Assembly (NCBI GenBank): GCA_905214155.1
Contig: CAJMLC010000128.1
Coordinates: 1 to 5,673 of the forward strand
DNA length: 5,673 bases
Origin: an uncultured bacterium
Lineage (GTDB): Bacteria > Bacillota > Clostridia > Oscillospirales > Oscillospiraceae
Direction: 5' to 3'
Part shown: in pieces, positions 1 to 5,619 of the stretch
Numbering within the stretch: the stretch's first letter is position 1
Layout of the letters: each line of letters begins with the position of its first letter
Position numbers and translations under genes: made by a program
The notes under the pieces: model-generated
Databases searched by the model: none
Told to the model about the DNA's origin: nothing
The model's input: the letters and a program-made list of their open reading frames with translations, nothing else

Positions 1-21
1 GGGCTGCTTCTTTATCTTACC

Positions 22-885
22 TTATCCTACCTCAAACGGCGGCTCTTCGAAGAACGTCCCGAGGTCGAGATACGCGACCTTCCCGTCCCGTACCATGATC
101 CTCAGCTTCGTCCGTCCCTCGCCGATGGTGAAGAATGTCCGCGGAATTTCCACATCGTCCTGCACGAGCGTACTGTCCTTTCTCTCCGCGTCCGGATACG
201 CCGCGCGGACCTCGTCCTCCGTGCTGCCGATGCCGATGCCCTCCGCTGTCTTCCATTCGACGTTCGGCCACACCGTGACCTCGTCCAGCCGCCATCCGTC
301 GCCGAAGTCCGCCAGATCGAGCTTCACGGAATAGAGCTGCCCCGGCGCATTGTCGATCTGATAGAACCAGCACACGCGAAGGCTCCCGTCCTCATATTCC
401 ACCGGCCCGCTGTTGCTTTCCAGATCCGGCGCACCGAGGATATCCTGGATCTCGTCGCCCGTCATGCCCAGCGTCAGCGGCCCGATTGTCCATGTCTCCA
501 CGGAGTCTGCCGGCGTGTCCGTCGTGACCGCGGCATCCTCCGCCTCCGCCGGGGCTTCCTCGTCGTTTGCTGCCGCATCCATCATGTCGTCCGCACCTTC
601 CAACTTCAGCGCACCGTTTTCCGCGCTGCCGCTCTTGGCGTCCTCGGTGGCCTGCATCATCGCCGTCTCCGGGGCAGCCGTGTCCATCGCCGCGGGGGAA
701 TCCGCCGTATTGCCCATGCCCATGGTCACAAGCCTTGCCAGCCCGACCGCGATCAAACAGCACGCGGCCAGCGCCGCGATCCCCGCCCACCGGACGGGCG
801 TTTTCTTCTGTACGGGCTCGTCCGCCCGCGCGATCAGATCGTCGCCGACGTCGCCGATGGCCCGAAAGAGTGTTTCTTCTCTCAT
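22..885 (-). CDS. Putative anti-sigma factor, single-pass membrane protein with BamE-like C-terminal domain
   Basis: A 287-residue protein probably acting as the membrane anchor and inhibitor of the sigma factor encoded just upstream. Residues 1-31 form a short polar, probably cytoplasmic segment; residues about 33-54 are one hydrophobic helix (WAGIAALAACCLIAVGLARL); residues about 58-128 are an Ala/Asp/Glu-rich, low-complexity linker, expected outside the cell. Residues 130-283 form a compact domain with two similar motifs, LTLGMTGDEIQDILGAPD near 137-154 and IGIGSTEDEVRAAYPDAE near 217-234, reminiscent of the SmpA/BamE or beta-lactamase-inhibitor-like fold. No HxxxCxxC zinc anti-sigma motif is visible. 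The start ATG overlaps the sigma stop (ATGA, 882-885), with GGAGG at 896-900 on the minus strand 10 bases upstream, so translation is coupled. The anti-sigma role is inferred from position and topology; the sequence alone shows only a one-TM protein with an extracytoplasmic domain. No downstream gene or terminator fits in bases 1-21. Confidence 0.72.
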   Translation of the reverse strand: MREETLFRAIGDVGDDLIARADEPVQKKTPVRWAGIAALAACCLIAVGLARLVTMGMGNTADSPAAMDTAAPETAMMQATEDAKSGSAENGALKLEGADDMMDAAANDEEAPAEAEDAAVTTDTPADSVETWTIGPLTLGMTGDEIQDILGAPDLESNSGPVEYEDGSLRVCWFYQIDNAPGQLYSVKLDLADFGDGWRLDEVTVWPNVEWKTAEGIGIGSTEDEVRAAYPDAERKDSTLVQDDVEIPRTFFTIGEGRTKLRIMVRDGKVAYLDLGTFFEEPPFEVG

Positions 886-1442
886 ACGGCGATCCCCTCC
901 TCTCCGAGGAACTTGCGCAGCTTCTCGCGCGTCCGGAACAGGATGGATTTCACTGTGTTCTCCTTCATGCCATACCGGTCTGCGATGACCGAGATGGAGT
1001 CGATATACCAGTACCGCCGCAGAAAGAGATTACAATCCTTCTCCGGCAGCGTCCGCAGAAAGCGGTCGATCGCCGCGGCCAGCTCCTTCTGCTCCAGCGC
1101 GTGCTCCACGCGCCCGGAGGCCGGGATGCACTCGCCGAGCTCGTCCAGCGCCAGCGGGAGCGTCCCGCCGCCGCGCTTGGCCGCCTGCTGATATTTGCAG
1201 CGGTCGAAGGACAGGTTCCGCGTGATGCGCCCTAAAAACGCCGACAGGATGCCGGGCCGCTGCGGCGGCATCGAGTTCCACGCATGGAGCCACGTGTCGC
1301 TGACACATTCCTCGGTGTCCTCAAAATTTCGCAGGATATTCCGGGCTATGGTACGGCAATAACTGCCGTACTTTGCATCTGTCTCTGCAAGAGCCTGTTC
1401 CTTTCTCGCCCAATAAAGATCAATGATCTTGGAATCTTCCAA
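882..1442 (-). CDS. ECF-type RNA polymerase sigma factor (sigma-70 family)
   Basis: A 186-residue alternative sigma factor that should direct RNA polymerase to a small stress or envelope regulon. Numbering from the TTG start: region 2 spans about 25-90, including core-binding and -10-recognition segments (DTEECVSDTWLHAWNSMPP at 42-60, FLGRITRNLSFDRCKYQQAAKR at 69-90, written here in part). A short Gly/Leu-rich linker follows. Region 4 spans about 120-180, with the LPEKDCNLFLRRYW helix and the helix-turn-helix ISVIADRYGMKENTVKSIL near 150-168 for -35 recognition. There is no region 1.1 or 3, as expected for ECF sigmas. I chose TTG at 1440-1442 over the in-frame ATG at 1458-1460 because GGAGG (1451-1455, minus strand) lies 8 bases before the TTG, and the resulting N-terminus (EDSKIIDLYWARKEQA) is the family-like beginning. 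The ATG has no such site and would place the Shine-Dalgarno inside the gene. Probably autoregulated from the ECF-like promoter at 1468-1493. Confidence 0.9.
   Translation of the reverse strand: MEDSKIIDLYWARKEQALAETDAKYGSYCRTIARNILRNFEDTEECVSDTWLHAWNSMPPQRPGILSAFLGRITRNLSFDRCKYQQAAKRGGGTLPLALDELGECIPASGRVEHALEQKELAAAIDRFLRTLPEKDCNLFLRRYWYIDSISVIADRYGMKENTVKSILFRTREKLRKFLGEEGIAV
896..900 (-). promoter_or_regulatory. Ribosome binding site of the anti-sigma gene
   Basis: GGAGG on the minus strand, 10 bases before the ATG at 883-885 and inside the 3' end of the sigma gene. It sits in the 11-mer GGAGGGGATCG, which recurs exactly at the sigma gene's own ribosome binding site (1445-1455). Confidence 0.75.
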
Positions 1443-1450
1443 TTCGATCC

Positions 1451-1455
1451 CCTCC
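1451..1455 (-). promoter_or_regulatory. Ribosome binding site that decides the TTG start of the sigma gene
   Basis: Perfect GGAGG (within GGGAGGGG, 1449-1456, minus strand) with an 8-base spacer to TTG at 1440-1442. The upstream in-frame ATG at 1458-1460 would leave this strong site unused within the coding sequence, so the TTG start is preferred. Confidence 0.8.
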
Positions 1456-1467
1456 CTCATCCAAAAA

Positions 1468-1493
1468 GACGAAAAATTTGATCTGCGGTTTCA
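1468..1493 (-). promoter_or_regulatory. Putative ECF-sigma promoter upstream of the sigma gene (autoregulation)
   Basis: Reading the minus strand, TGAAAC (1493-1488, followed by another C) is separated by 16 bases from CGTC (1471-1468). This matches the established Bacillota ECF pattern of an AAC-containing -35 element and a CGT-containing -10 element at 16-17-base spacing. The transcript would begin near 1460-1462. That would make the ATG at 1460 essentially leaderless, while leaving a short leader with the GGAGG site before TTG at 1442. That this sigma recognises its own promoter is inference. Confidence 0.65.
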
Positions 1494-1501
1494 GTATAGC
1501 A
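1493..1501 (-). promoter_or_regulatory. Putative housekeeping extended -10 promoter element, leftward
   Basis: Minus-strand TGCTATACT (1501-1493) is an extended -10 element with TATACT one base from TATAAT. No good -35 is visible at 16-18-base spacing; the stretch there is T-rich (TTTTCT, 1521-1516). It would fire leftward toward the sigma gene with a start near 1486. Its last T is also the first base of the TGAAAC element of the ECF-like promoter, so the two overlap. Confidence 0.5.
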
Positions 1502-1530
1502 TGGAAAAATGCAAAAGAAAATGCTATACT
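1502..1530 (+). promoter_or_regulatory. Putative sigma-A promoter of the ymdB-sbcD-sbcC-like operon
   Basis: TGGAAA (1502-1507, 4 of 6 matches to TTGACA), a 17-base spacer, then TATACT (1525-1530) with an extended TG at 1522-1523. The predicted start is near 1537, giving a leader of about 20 bases before the ATG at 1557. It is the only convincing rightward promoter before the operon. Confidence 0.65.
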
Positions 1531-1556
1531 TGTAAAAAACAGCAAGGATGGTTTTC

Positions 1557-2333
1557 ATGGAACTTCGAATTCTGGCCGTCGGCGACGTGGTGGGTTTGCC
1601 GGGCCTTTCGTATCTCAGCCGCCACCTGCGCAGCCTGAAGCAGCTCTATAAGATCGATTTCTGCGTCGTCAACGGCGAAAACGCCAACGGCGTCGGCATC
1701 CTCCCGCGCCAGGCCGACCTGATCTTCGACGCCGGGGCCGACGTCATCACGCTCGGCAACCACACGTTTGGCCGCCGCGAGATCTGCCCCTATCTTGACG
1801 ATCACCGCTACATCCTCCGCCCGGCCAACCTCGCGCCGAGCCTTCCGGGCCGCGGCTGGGGCGTGTTCGAGACGAACGCCGGGCCGATTGCCGTTGCAAA
1901 CCTCATTGGCCGCTGCGCAATGGACTTCACGCCGGACAATCCGTTCCGCGTCGTGGATAAAATTCTGAAGGACGTCGGCACGATCCCCACCCTCATCGAC
2001 TTCCACGCCGAGGCCACGAGCGAAAAGCTCGCCATGGCCTATTACCTCGACGGCAAGGTCTCGGCCCTCTGGGGCACGCACACGCACGTCCCGACGGCGG
2101 ACGAACAGATCTTACCGAACGGCCTCGGCTATCAGACCGACCTCGGCATGACCGGCCCGGCGCAGTCCGTCATCGGCATCCGTCCGGCGCAGTCGATCGC
2201 CAAATTCCGGGGCGAACTGACCAGCCGCTATGAACCGGCGGATGGGCCGGTTCAGCTCTGCGGCGCGGTGTTCACGGTCGACACGCGCACCCGCCGCTGC
2301 ACCAACGTAGAGAGGGTGAAGCTCCTTGATTAA
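1557..2333 (+). CDS. ymdB: YmdB-family metallophosphoesterase (TIGR00282; 2',3'-cyclic nucleotide phosphodiesterase type)
   Basis: A 258-residue cytoplasmic dimetal phosphoesterase, about the length of Bacillus subtilis YmdB, which hydrolyses 2',3'-cyclic nucleotides and affects biofilm and motility gene choice. The full metal and catalytic set is present: D10 in AVGDVVG, E41 and N42 in VNGENANG, N68 and H69 in LGNHTFG, H150 in DFHAEATSEK, and H175 and H177 in GTHTHVPTADE. The C-terminal half keeps the DLGMTGPAQSVIGI block. No signal peptide or membrane segment is seen. I prefer ATG 1557 (MELRILAVGD) because AAGGA at 1544-1548 sits 8 bases before it; an in-frame ATG at 1548 overlaps that site and would add only three residues. 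First gene of the rightward operon; its stop overlaps the next gene's TTG start by 8 bases. In B. subtilis ymdB follows rny; here it precedes an SbcCD-like pair. The family call is secure, the exact substrate is not. Confidence 0.93.
   Translation: MELRILAVGDVVGLPGLSYLSRHLRSLKQLYKIDFCVVNGENANGVGILPRQADLIFDAGADVITLGNHTFGRREICPYLDDHRYILRPANLAPSLPGRGWGVFETNAGPIAVANLIGRCAMDFTPDNPFRVVDKILKDVGTIPTLIDFHAEATSEKLAMAYYLDGKVSALWGTHTHVPTADEQILPNGLGYQTDLGMTGPAQSVIGIRPAQSIAKFRGELTSRYEPADGPVQLCGAVFTVDTRTRRCTNVERVKLLD
2311..2318 (+). promoter_or_regulatory. Ribosome binding site supporting the TTG start of the SbcD-like gene
   Basis: AGAGGGTG within the last codons of ymdB, 7 bases before TTG at 2326-2328. 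No in-frame ATG lies near, and the TTG places the first conserved strand (IKLLHAADLHLDSP) directly at the N-terminus as expected for the family. Confidence 0.65.
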
Positions 2334-3408
2334 ATTGCTCCACGCAGCCGACCTGCACCTCGATTCGCCGTTTTCGGGTCTCAGCCCCGAGCAGGCCGCC
2401 GCGCGCCGCAAAGAACAGCGCGAGCTTCCGGCGAAGCTCGCCGAGCTCTGCCGTGTCCACGGCTGCGACGCGCTGCTCCTCGCGGGCGACGTGTTCGACG
2501 GCGAATCGGTCGCGCCTGAAACCGTCGAGGCCCTGCTCGCGGCCTTCGCCGCCTGCCCGTGCCCGGTCTTTCTCGCGCCGGGAAATCACGATCCCCTCTC
2601 CGCCGCCTCGCCCTATCGCACGGAGCGATGGCCGGAGAACGTCCATATCTTCACTTCGCGCACCATTTCGTCCGTTGAACTGCCGGAGCAGCACTGCCGC
2701 GTCTTCGGCGCGGGCTTCGAGTCTGCCTACGAATCCGGCCTGCTGGACGGCTTCTCCGCGCCGCAGGACGGCTGGACAAATGTGATGGTGCTCCACGGCG
2801 ACACGCTGAACCCAAACAGCCCCTACAACGCGGTCACAAAGGAGCAGATCGCATCCTCAGGCCTGCGCTATCTCGCCCTCGGGCACATCCACCAGTCGAG
2901 CGGACTGCTCCGCGCGGGCCATACGGCCTACGCCTGGCCCGGCTGCGCGATGGGCCGCGGCTTTGACGAGCTGGGTGAAAAGGGTGCTTACCTCGTCACG
3001 CTGACGGGCAGCGACTGCTCGCTCGAATTTTTGCCGCTCGGCGGCCGCAGCTATGAGATTCTCCGCGTCCCCGCCGGGGACGATCCCGCCGCCGCGCTGG
3101 ACGCCGCCCTCCCACAGAGCGCCGCCCGCGACATCTACCGCGTCATCCTGACCGGCGAGGCCCCCCGGCCCGACCTGAACGCACTCTATGCCCGCTTCTC
3201 CCCGCGCGTCTTTAGCCTCACGCTCCGCGACGAGACCACGCCGCAGCGCGACCTCTGGGTCGGCGCGGGCGAGGATACGCTCCGCGGCCTCGCGCTCGGG
3301 AAGCTCAAGGCGGACTATGACAACGCGCCGGATGACGCCGCGCGGCGCACCGCCGCGCTCGCCGCGCGGATGCTGCTCGCCGCCATCGAAGGGAGGGACG
3401 AGGCATGA
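2326..3408 (+). CDS. SbcD/YhaO-like DNA repair exonuclease subunit (Mre11-type metallophosphoesterase)
   Basis: A 360-residue nuclease subunit expected to pair with the ATPase encoded next, forming a bacterial Mre11/Rad50-like complex that processes DNA ends or hairpins in the cytoplasm. The calcineurin-like phosphoesterase core is intact: D9 and H11 in AADLHLDSP, D55 in LLAGDVFDGE, N87, H88 and D89 in APGNHDP, H157 in VLHGD, and H187 and H189 in LGHIHQ, all in the usual order and spacing. Residues about 210-360 form the capping and partner-binding tail, ending in an Ala/Arg-rich helical stretch where ATPase binding would be expected. The YhaO type is favoured over classic E. coli-like SbcD because of the YhaN-like partner and the DLHLDSPF start. 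The gene starts at TTG, overlaps ymdB by 8 bases and overlaps the ATPase gene by ATGA (3405-3408), so subunits are probably made in coupled amounts. Function follows family knowledge; activity on DNA is untested here. Confidence 0.9.
   Translation: MIKLLHAADLHLDSPFSGLSPEQAAARRKEQRELPAKLAELCRVHGCDALLLAGDVFDGESVAPETVEALLAAFAACPCPVFLAPGNHDPLSAASPYRTERWPENVHIFTSRTISSVELPEQHCRVFGAGFESAYESGLLDGFSAPQDGWTNVMVLHGDTLNPNSPYNAVTKEQIASSGLRYLALGHIHQSSGLLRAGHTAYAWPGCAMGRGFDELGEKGAYLVTLTGSDCSLEFLPLGGRSYEILRVPAGDDPAAALDAALPQSAARDIYRVILTGEAPRPDLNALYARFSPRVFSLTLRDETTPQRDLWVGAGEDTLRGLALGKLKADYDNAPDDAARRTAALAARMLLAAIEGRDEA
3391..3396 (+). promoter_or_regulatory. Ribosome binding site of the SbcC/YhaN-like gene
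   Basis: GGGAGG with an 8-base spacer to ATG 3405, inside the last codons of the SbcD-like gene. It fixes the start and points to coupled translation of the two subunits. Confidence 0.75.
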
Positions 3409-5576
3409 CCATTCTCCGTATGCGCGCCAGCTTCGGCTGCCTGCAAAATGCCGAGCTGACGCTCGCGCCCGGCCTCAATGTCCTCACGCTCCCGAACGAG
3501 AGCGGCAAATCGACCTGGGCGCAGTTCCTGCTCGCGATGTTCTACGGCGTCGACACCACCGAGCGGGCCAAGGCCGGCTCTATCCCCACAAAGACGAAAT
3601 ACAAGCCCTGGTCTGGCGCACCGATGGCCGGCGAGCTCGAGCTGGACTGGGATGGCCGCACGATTATCCTCGAGCGCACGAGCCTCGGCCGCAGCCCGAT
3701 GGGCCAGTTCCGGGCCTACGAAAAGGACTCCGGCCTCTCCATTCCGGAGCTCACGTCGGAAAACTGCGGCCGCGTCCTGCTCGGCGTGGAGCGCAGCGTC
3801 TTCGAGCGCAGCGCCTTCGTCCGGCAGCTCGGCCTCGCCGTCAGCGCGGACGACGCGCTGGAAAAGCGGCTTGCCAGTCTCGTCACCACCGGTGAGGAGA
3901 CCGTCAGCGCCGCCGAGACGGCCCGGCGTCTGCGCGACCGGAAAAACCGCCTCCGCCACAACAAGACCGGCCTCATCCCGGAAGCAGCCGCGCAGCTCTC
4001 CTCCGTGGAGGACGCGCTCTCGTGCTTCCACGAGGCCGCCGCGCAGCAGCAGTCGCTCCGTGCCCGCCAGCGGGAGCTGGAATCGCGCCGTGCGGACCTG
4101 CTGGACATCCAATCCGGCCTCGCCGCGCTGGAAAACCGGAAGAAGCTGCAGCAAAAGTACGACGCCAAAGCCGCGCTGATCGACGCGAGCAACCGCCTCG
4201 CCGGAGCACAGGCCCGCACGGCGAAGCTCCCGCCGCGCGAAACGCTCGACGATCTGCAAAACCGCATCCGCGCCATCGCCTCGATGGAGCTCCCGCCCGC
4301 GCCGCCCGAACCTGATGCCGCGCCGGACTGCCCGGAGGCCTTCCGCGGCGTTCCGGAGGATCGTCTGCTGGAGCAGGCCGCGCGCGATGGCCGCGAGTTC
4401 GACCGCCTCACCGCGCTCCGCCGCCGTCCCGGCATCTGGGCCATCCTGGCCTTCGTACTTTTTGCGGCAGCCGCCGTGATTTTCGGTGTTTTCTTAAAAA
4501 ATCTGCCGTTTTGCGCCGTCTGCGCTGCGCTGGCCCTCGCCGGAGCTGTCAAATTTGTCTTCGACCGCCGGCATAACCGCCAATATGAGGCCAATATGGA
4601 CGCGGCCCAGGCGCTCCTTGTACGCTACGGGAATCGCAGCCGCGACGAATTTACCACGCACGCAGCCGAGTATGCAGCGCGCCTCAACGCGTGGCGGCAG
4701 TCGTGCGAGCAGTTGTCCCATGCCGCCGCGCAGCGCCAGCGTCTGCTGGATGAAAAGAACCGCCAGACTGCGCAGCTGATTGGCAGCGCCGCGATGCTGG
4801 CGCCGGACGTGCAGACGCTGGACGATGCAGCCCGCGCCGTTGCCGCGGCCCTTGCCGCGTGGAGCGGTCTGGATGCGGCGGGCGTATCCGCTGCACACGC
4901 GCAGGCACAGTACGACGCCATCAGCGCCGCCCTGTCCGACATCCGCGAGCAGCCGCTGCCCACCCGCGACATCTCCGCATACACGCCCGTATCTGTTCAG
5001 GCAGAATTGATGCGAATCGATATGGAATCCGCTTCCGTCCAGTCCCGCCTCGATCAGAATCGCGGCGCGCTGGCTGCGCTGGGCGACCCGGCGGCCCTCG
5101 CCGCCGAGCAGGAGCAGCTCACGGCCCGCATCCGCGCGCTGGAGGAGCAATACACTGCCGTTGAACTGGCCGAAGCGGCCATTCAGGATGCGGCGGCGGA
5201 GATGCAGCGGCGCTTCGCCCCGGCGCTCACCGAGGAGACGGGCAAGCTCTTCTCCGCGCTGACCGGCGGGAAATATGACCGGATGCTGCTGGATCGCCAG
5301 ATGGATGTCATGGCGGGCGAGACCGCCGAACCGGCGCTCCGCCCCGGCGGGTATTTGAGCGCCGGGACGCAGGACGCGCTCTATCTCGCGCTGCGCCTGG
5401 CGGTCTGCCGTCTGGCCCTCCCGGCGGGGACGCCGGTCGTGCTCGACGACGCGCTCGTCTGCTTCGACGACACGCGCCTCCGCCGCGCGCTGGACGCGCT
5501 GCAATTCGAGGCGCAGACGCGGCAGATCCTTTTGCTCACCTGCCAGAGCCGCGAAGAGAATATCCTGCATCCATAA
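3405..5576 (+). CDS. SbcC/YhaN-like AAA ATPase with a central membrane hairpin
   Basis: A 723-residue ABC-class (SMC/Rad50-like) ATPase, partner of the preceding nuclease subunit. The N-terminal half-domain (1-160) has a Walker A variant LPNESGKST (29-37) in which the usual first Gly is Leu, the clostridial-type KPWSGAPMAG block (67-76) and a Q-loop at AFVRQ (Q141). Helical, charged coiled-coil arms span about 190-290 and 394-610. Between them, residues 343-365 and 367-386 are two hydrophobic helices with a short KNLP turn; a CAVC sits at 370-373. The C-terminal half-domain holds the ABC signature LSAGTQDALYLALRLA (651-666), Walker B VVLDD (678-682, Asp where many ABC proteins have Glu), D-loop FDD (687-689) and LLTCQSRE (710-717), with Gln where a switch His is often found. 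It is much shorter than E. coli SbcC or B. subtilis YhaN, mainly through reduced arms. Last gene of the operon, followed at once by a terminator. DNA-end processing is inferred; membrane association is predicted. Confidence 0.87.
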   Translation: MTILRMRASFGCLQNAELTLAPGLNVLTLPNESGKSTWAQFLLAMFYGVDTTERAKAGSIPTKTKYKPWSGAPMAGELELDWDGRTIILERTSLGRSPMGQFRAYEKDSGLSIPELTSENCGRVLLGVERSVFERSAFVRQLGLAVSADDALEKRLASLVTTGEETVSAAETARRLRDRKNRLRHNKTGLIPEAAAQLSSVEDALSCFHEAAAQQQSLRARQRELESRRADLLDIQSGLAALENRKKLQQKYDAKAALIDASNRLAGAQARTAKLPPRETLDDLQNRIRAIASMELPPAPPEPDAAPDCPEAFRGVPEDRLLEQAARDGREFDRLTALRRRPGIWAILAFVLFAAAAVIFGVFLKNLPFCAVCAALALAGAVKFVFDRRHNRQYEANMDAAQALLVRYGNRSRDEFTTHAAEYAARLNAWRQSCEQLSHAAAQRQRLLDEKNRQTAQLIGSAAMLAPDVQTLDDAARAVAAALAAWSGLDAAGVSAAHAQAQYDAISAALSDIREQPLPTRDISAYTPVSVQAELMRIDMESASVQSRLDQNRGALAALGDPAALAAEQEQLTARIRALEEQYTAVELAEAAIQDAAAEMQRRFAPALTEETGKLFSALTGGKYDRMLLDRQMDVMAGETAEPALRPGGYLSAGTQDALYLALRLAVCRLALPAGTPVVLDDALVCFDDTRLRRALDALQFEAQTRQILLLTCQSREENILHP

Positions 5577-5578
5577 CA

Positions 5579-5614
5579 AAAATCTCCGGAAAACAAGCGT
5601 TTTCCGGAGATTTT
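5579..5614. terminator. Bidirectional rho-independent terminator
   Basis: A perfect 16-bp stem (5579-5594 with 5599-5614) closed by the 4-base loop AAGC. The core is ATCTCCGGAAAAC paired with GTTTTCCGGAGAT, flanked by T-runs in both directions (TTTTATGTTTT rightward, TTTTTG leftward). It begins 2 bases after the ATPase stop and ends 5 bases from the stop of the convergent minus-strand gene, so it can end both units. Confidence 0.93.
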
Positions 5615-5619
5615 ATGTT

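Larger units (their letters stand above)
1493..1530. repeat. 10-bp perfect inverted repeat joining divergent -10 elements
   Basis: AGTATAGCAT (1493-1502) and ATGCTATACT (1521-1530) are exact reverse complements separated by 18 A-rich bases. Each arm carries an outward-facing TGCTATACT. The symmetry could simply reflect two promoters using the same strong element, or it could be an operator for a dimeric regulator; the sequence cannot separate these. Confidence 0.7.

Noticed and set aside
1..21. Possible terminator or further gene downstream of the anti-sigma gene
   Set aside because: Only 21 bases remain before the window edge; no complete hairpin or start signal can be seen.
413..1235. Plus-strand open frames of 191 and 222 codons opposite the sigma and anti-sigma genes
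   Set aside because: They show Pro/Ser/Arg-rich shadow composition and run antisense to well-supported sigma-factor domains.
1548..1556. ATG at 1548 as the ymdB start
   Set aside because: It overlaps its own AAGGA ribosome binding site, which is ideally spaced (8 bases) for ATG 1557; family proteins begin right before the RILAVGD strand.
1524..2087. Minus-strand 187-codon open frame over ymdB
   Set aside because: It is antisense to a YmdB gene with all its metal-binding residues; its protein has no recognisable motif.
4512..4523. CAVC (370-373) as a true Rad50 zinc hook
   Set aside because: The CxxC lies in a hydrophobic, probably membrane helix rather than at a soluble coiled-coil tip, and lacks the usual Pro after the first Cys. 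It is kept only as a point for checking.
3315..4594. Minus-strand open frames of 314 and 292 codons (3315-4259 and 3716-4594)
   Set aside because: They overlap each other and the real plus-strand genes, lack family motifs, and are explained by the scarcity of stop codons in GC-rich sequence.
4494..5579. Long 361-codon open frame on the minus strand opposite the ATPase gene
   Set aside because: It lies wholly antisense to a gene with intact ATPase motifs, has an Arg/Gly-rich composition typical of shadow frames in GC-rich DNA, and has no recognisable domain.
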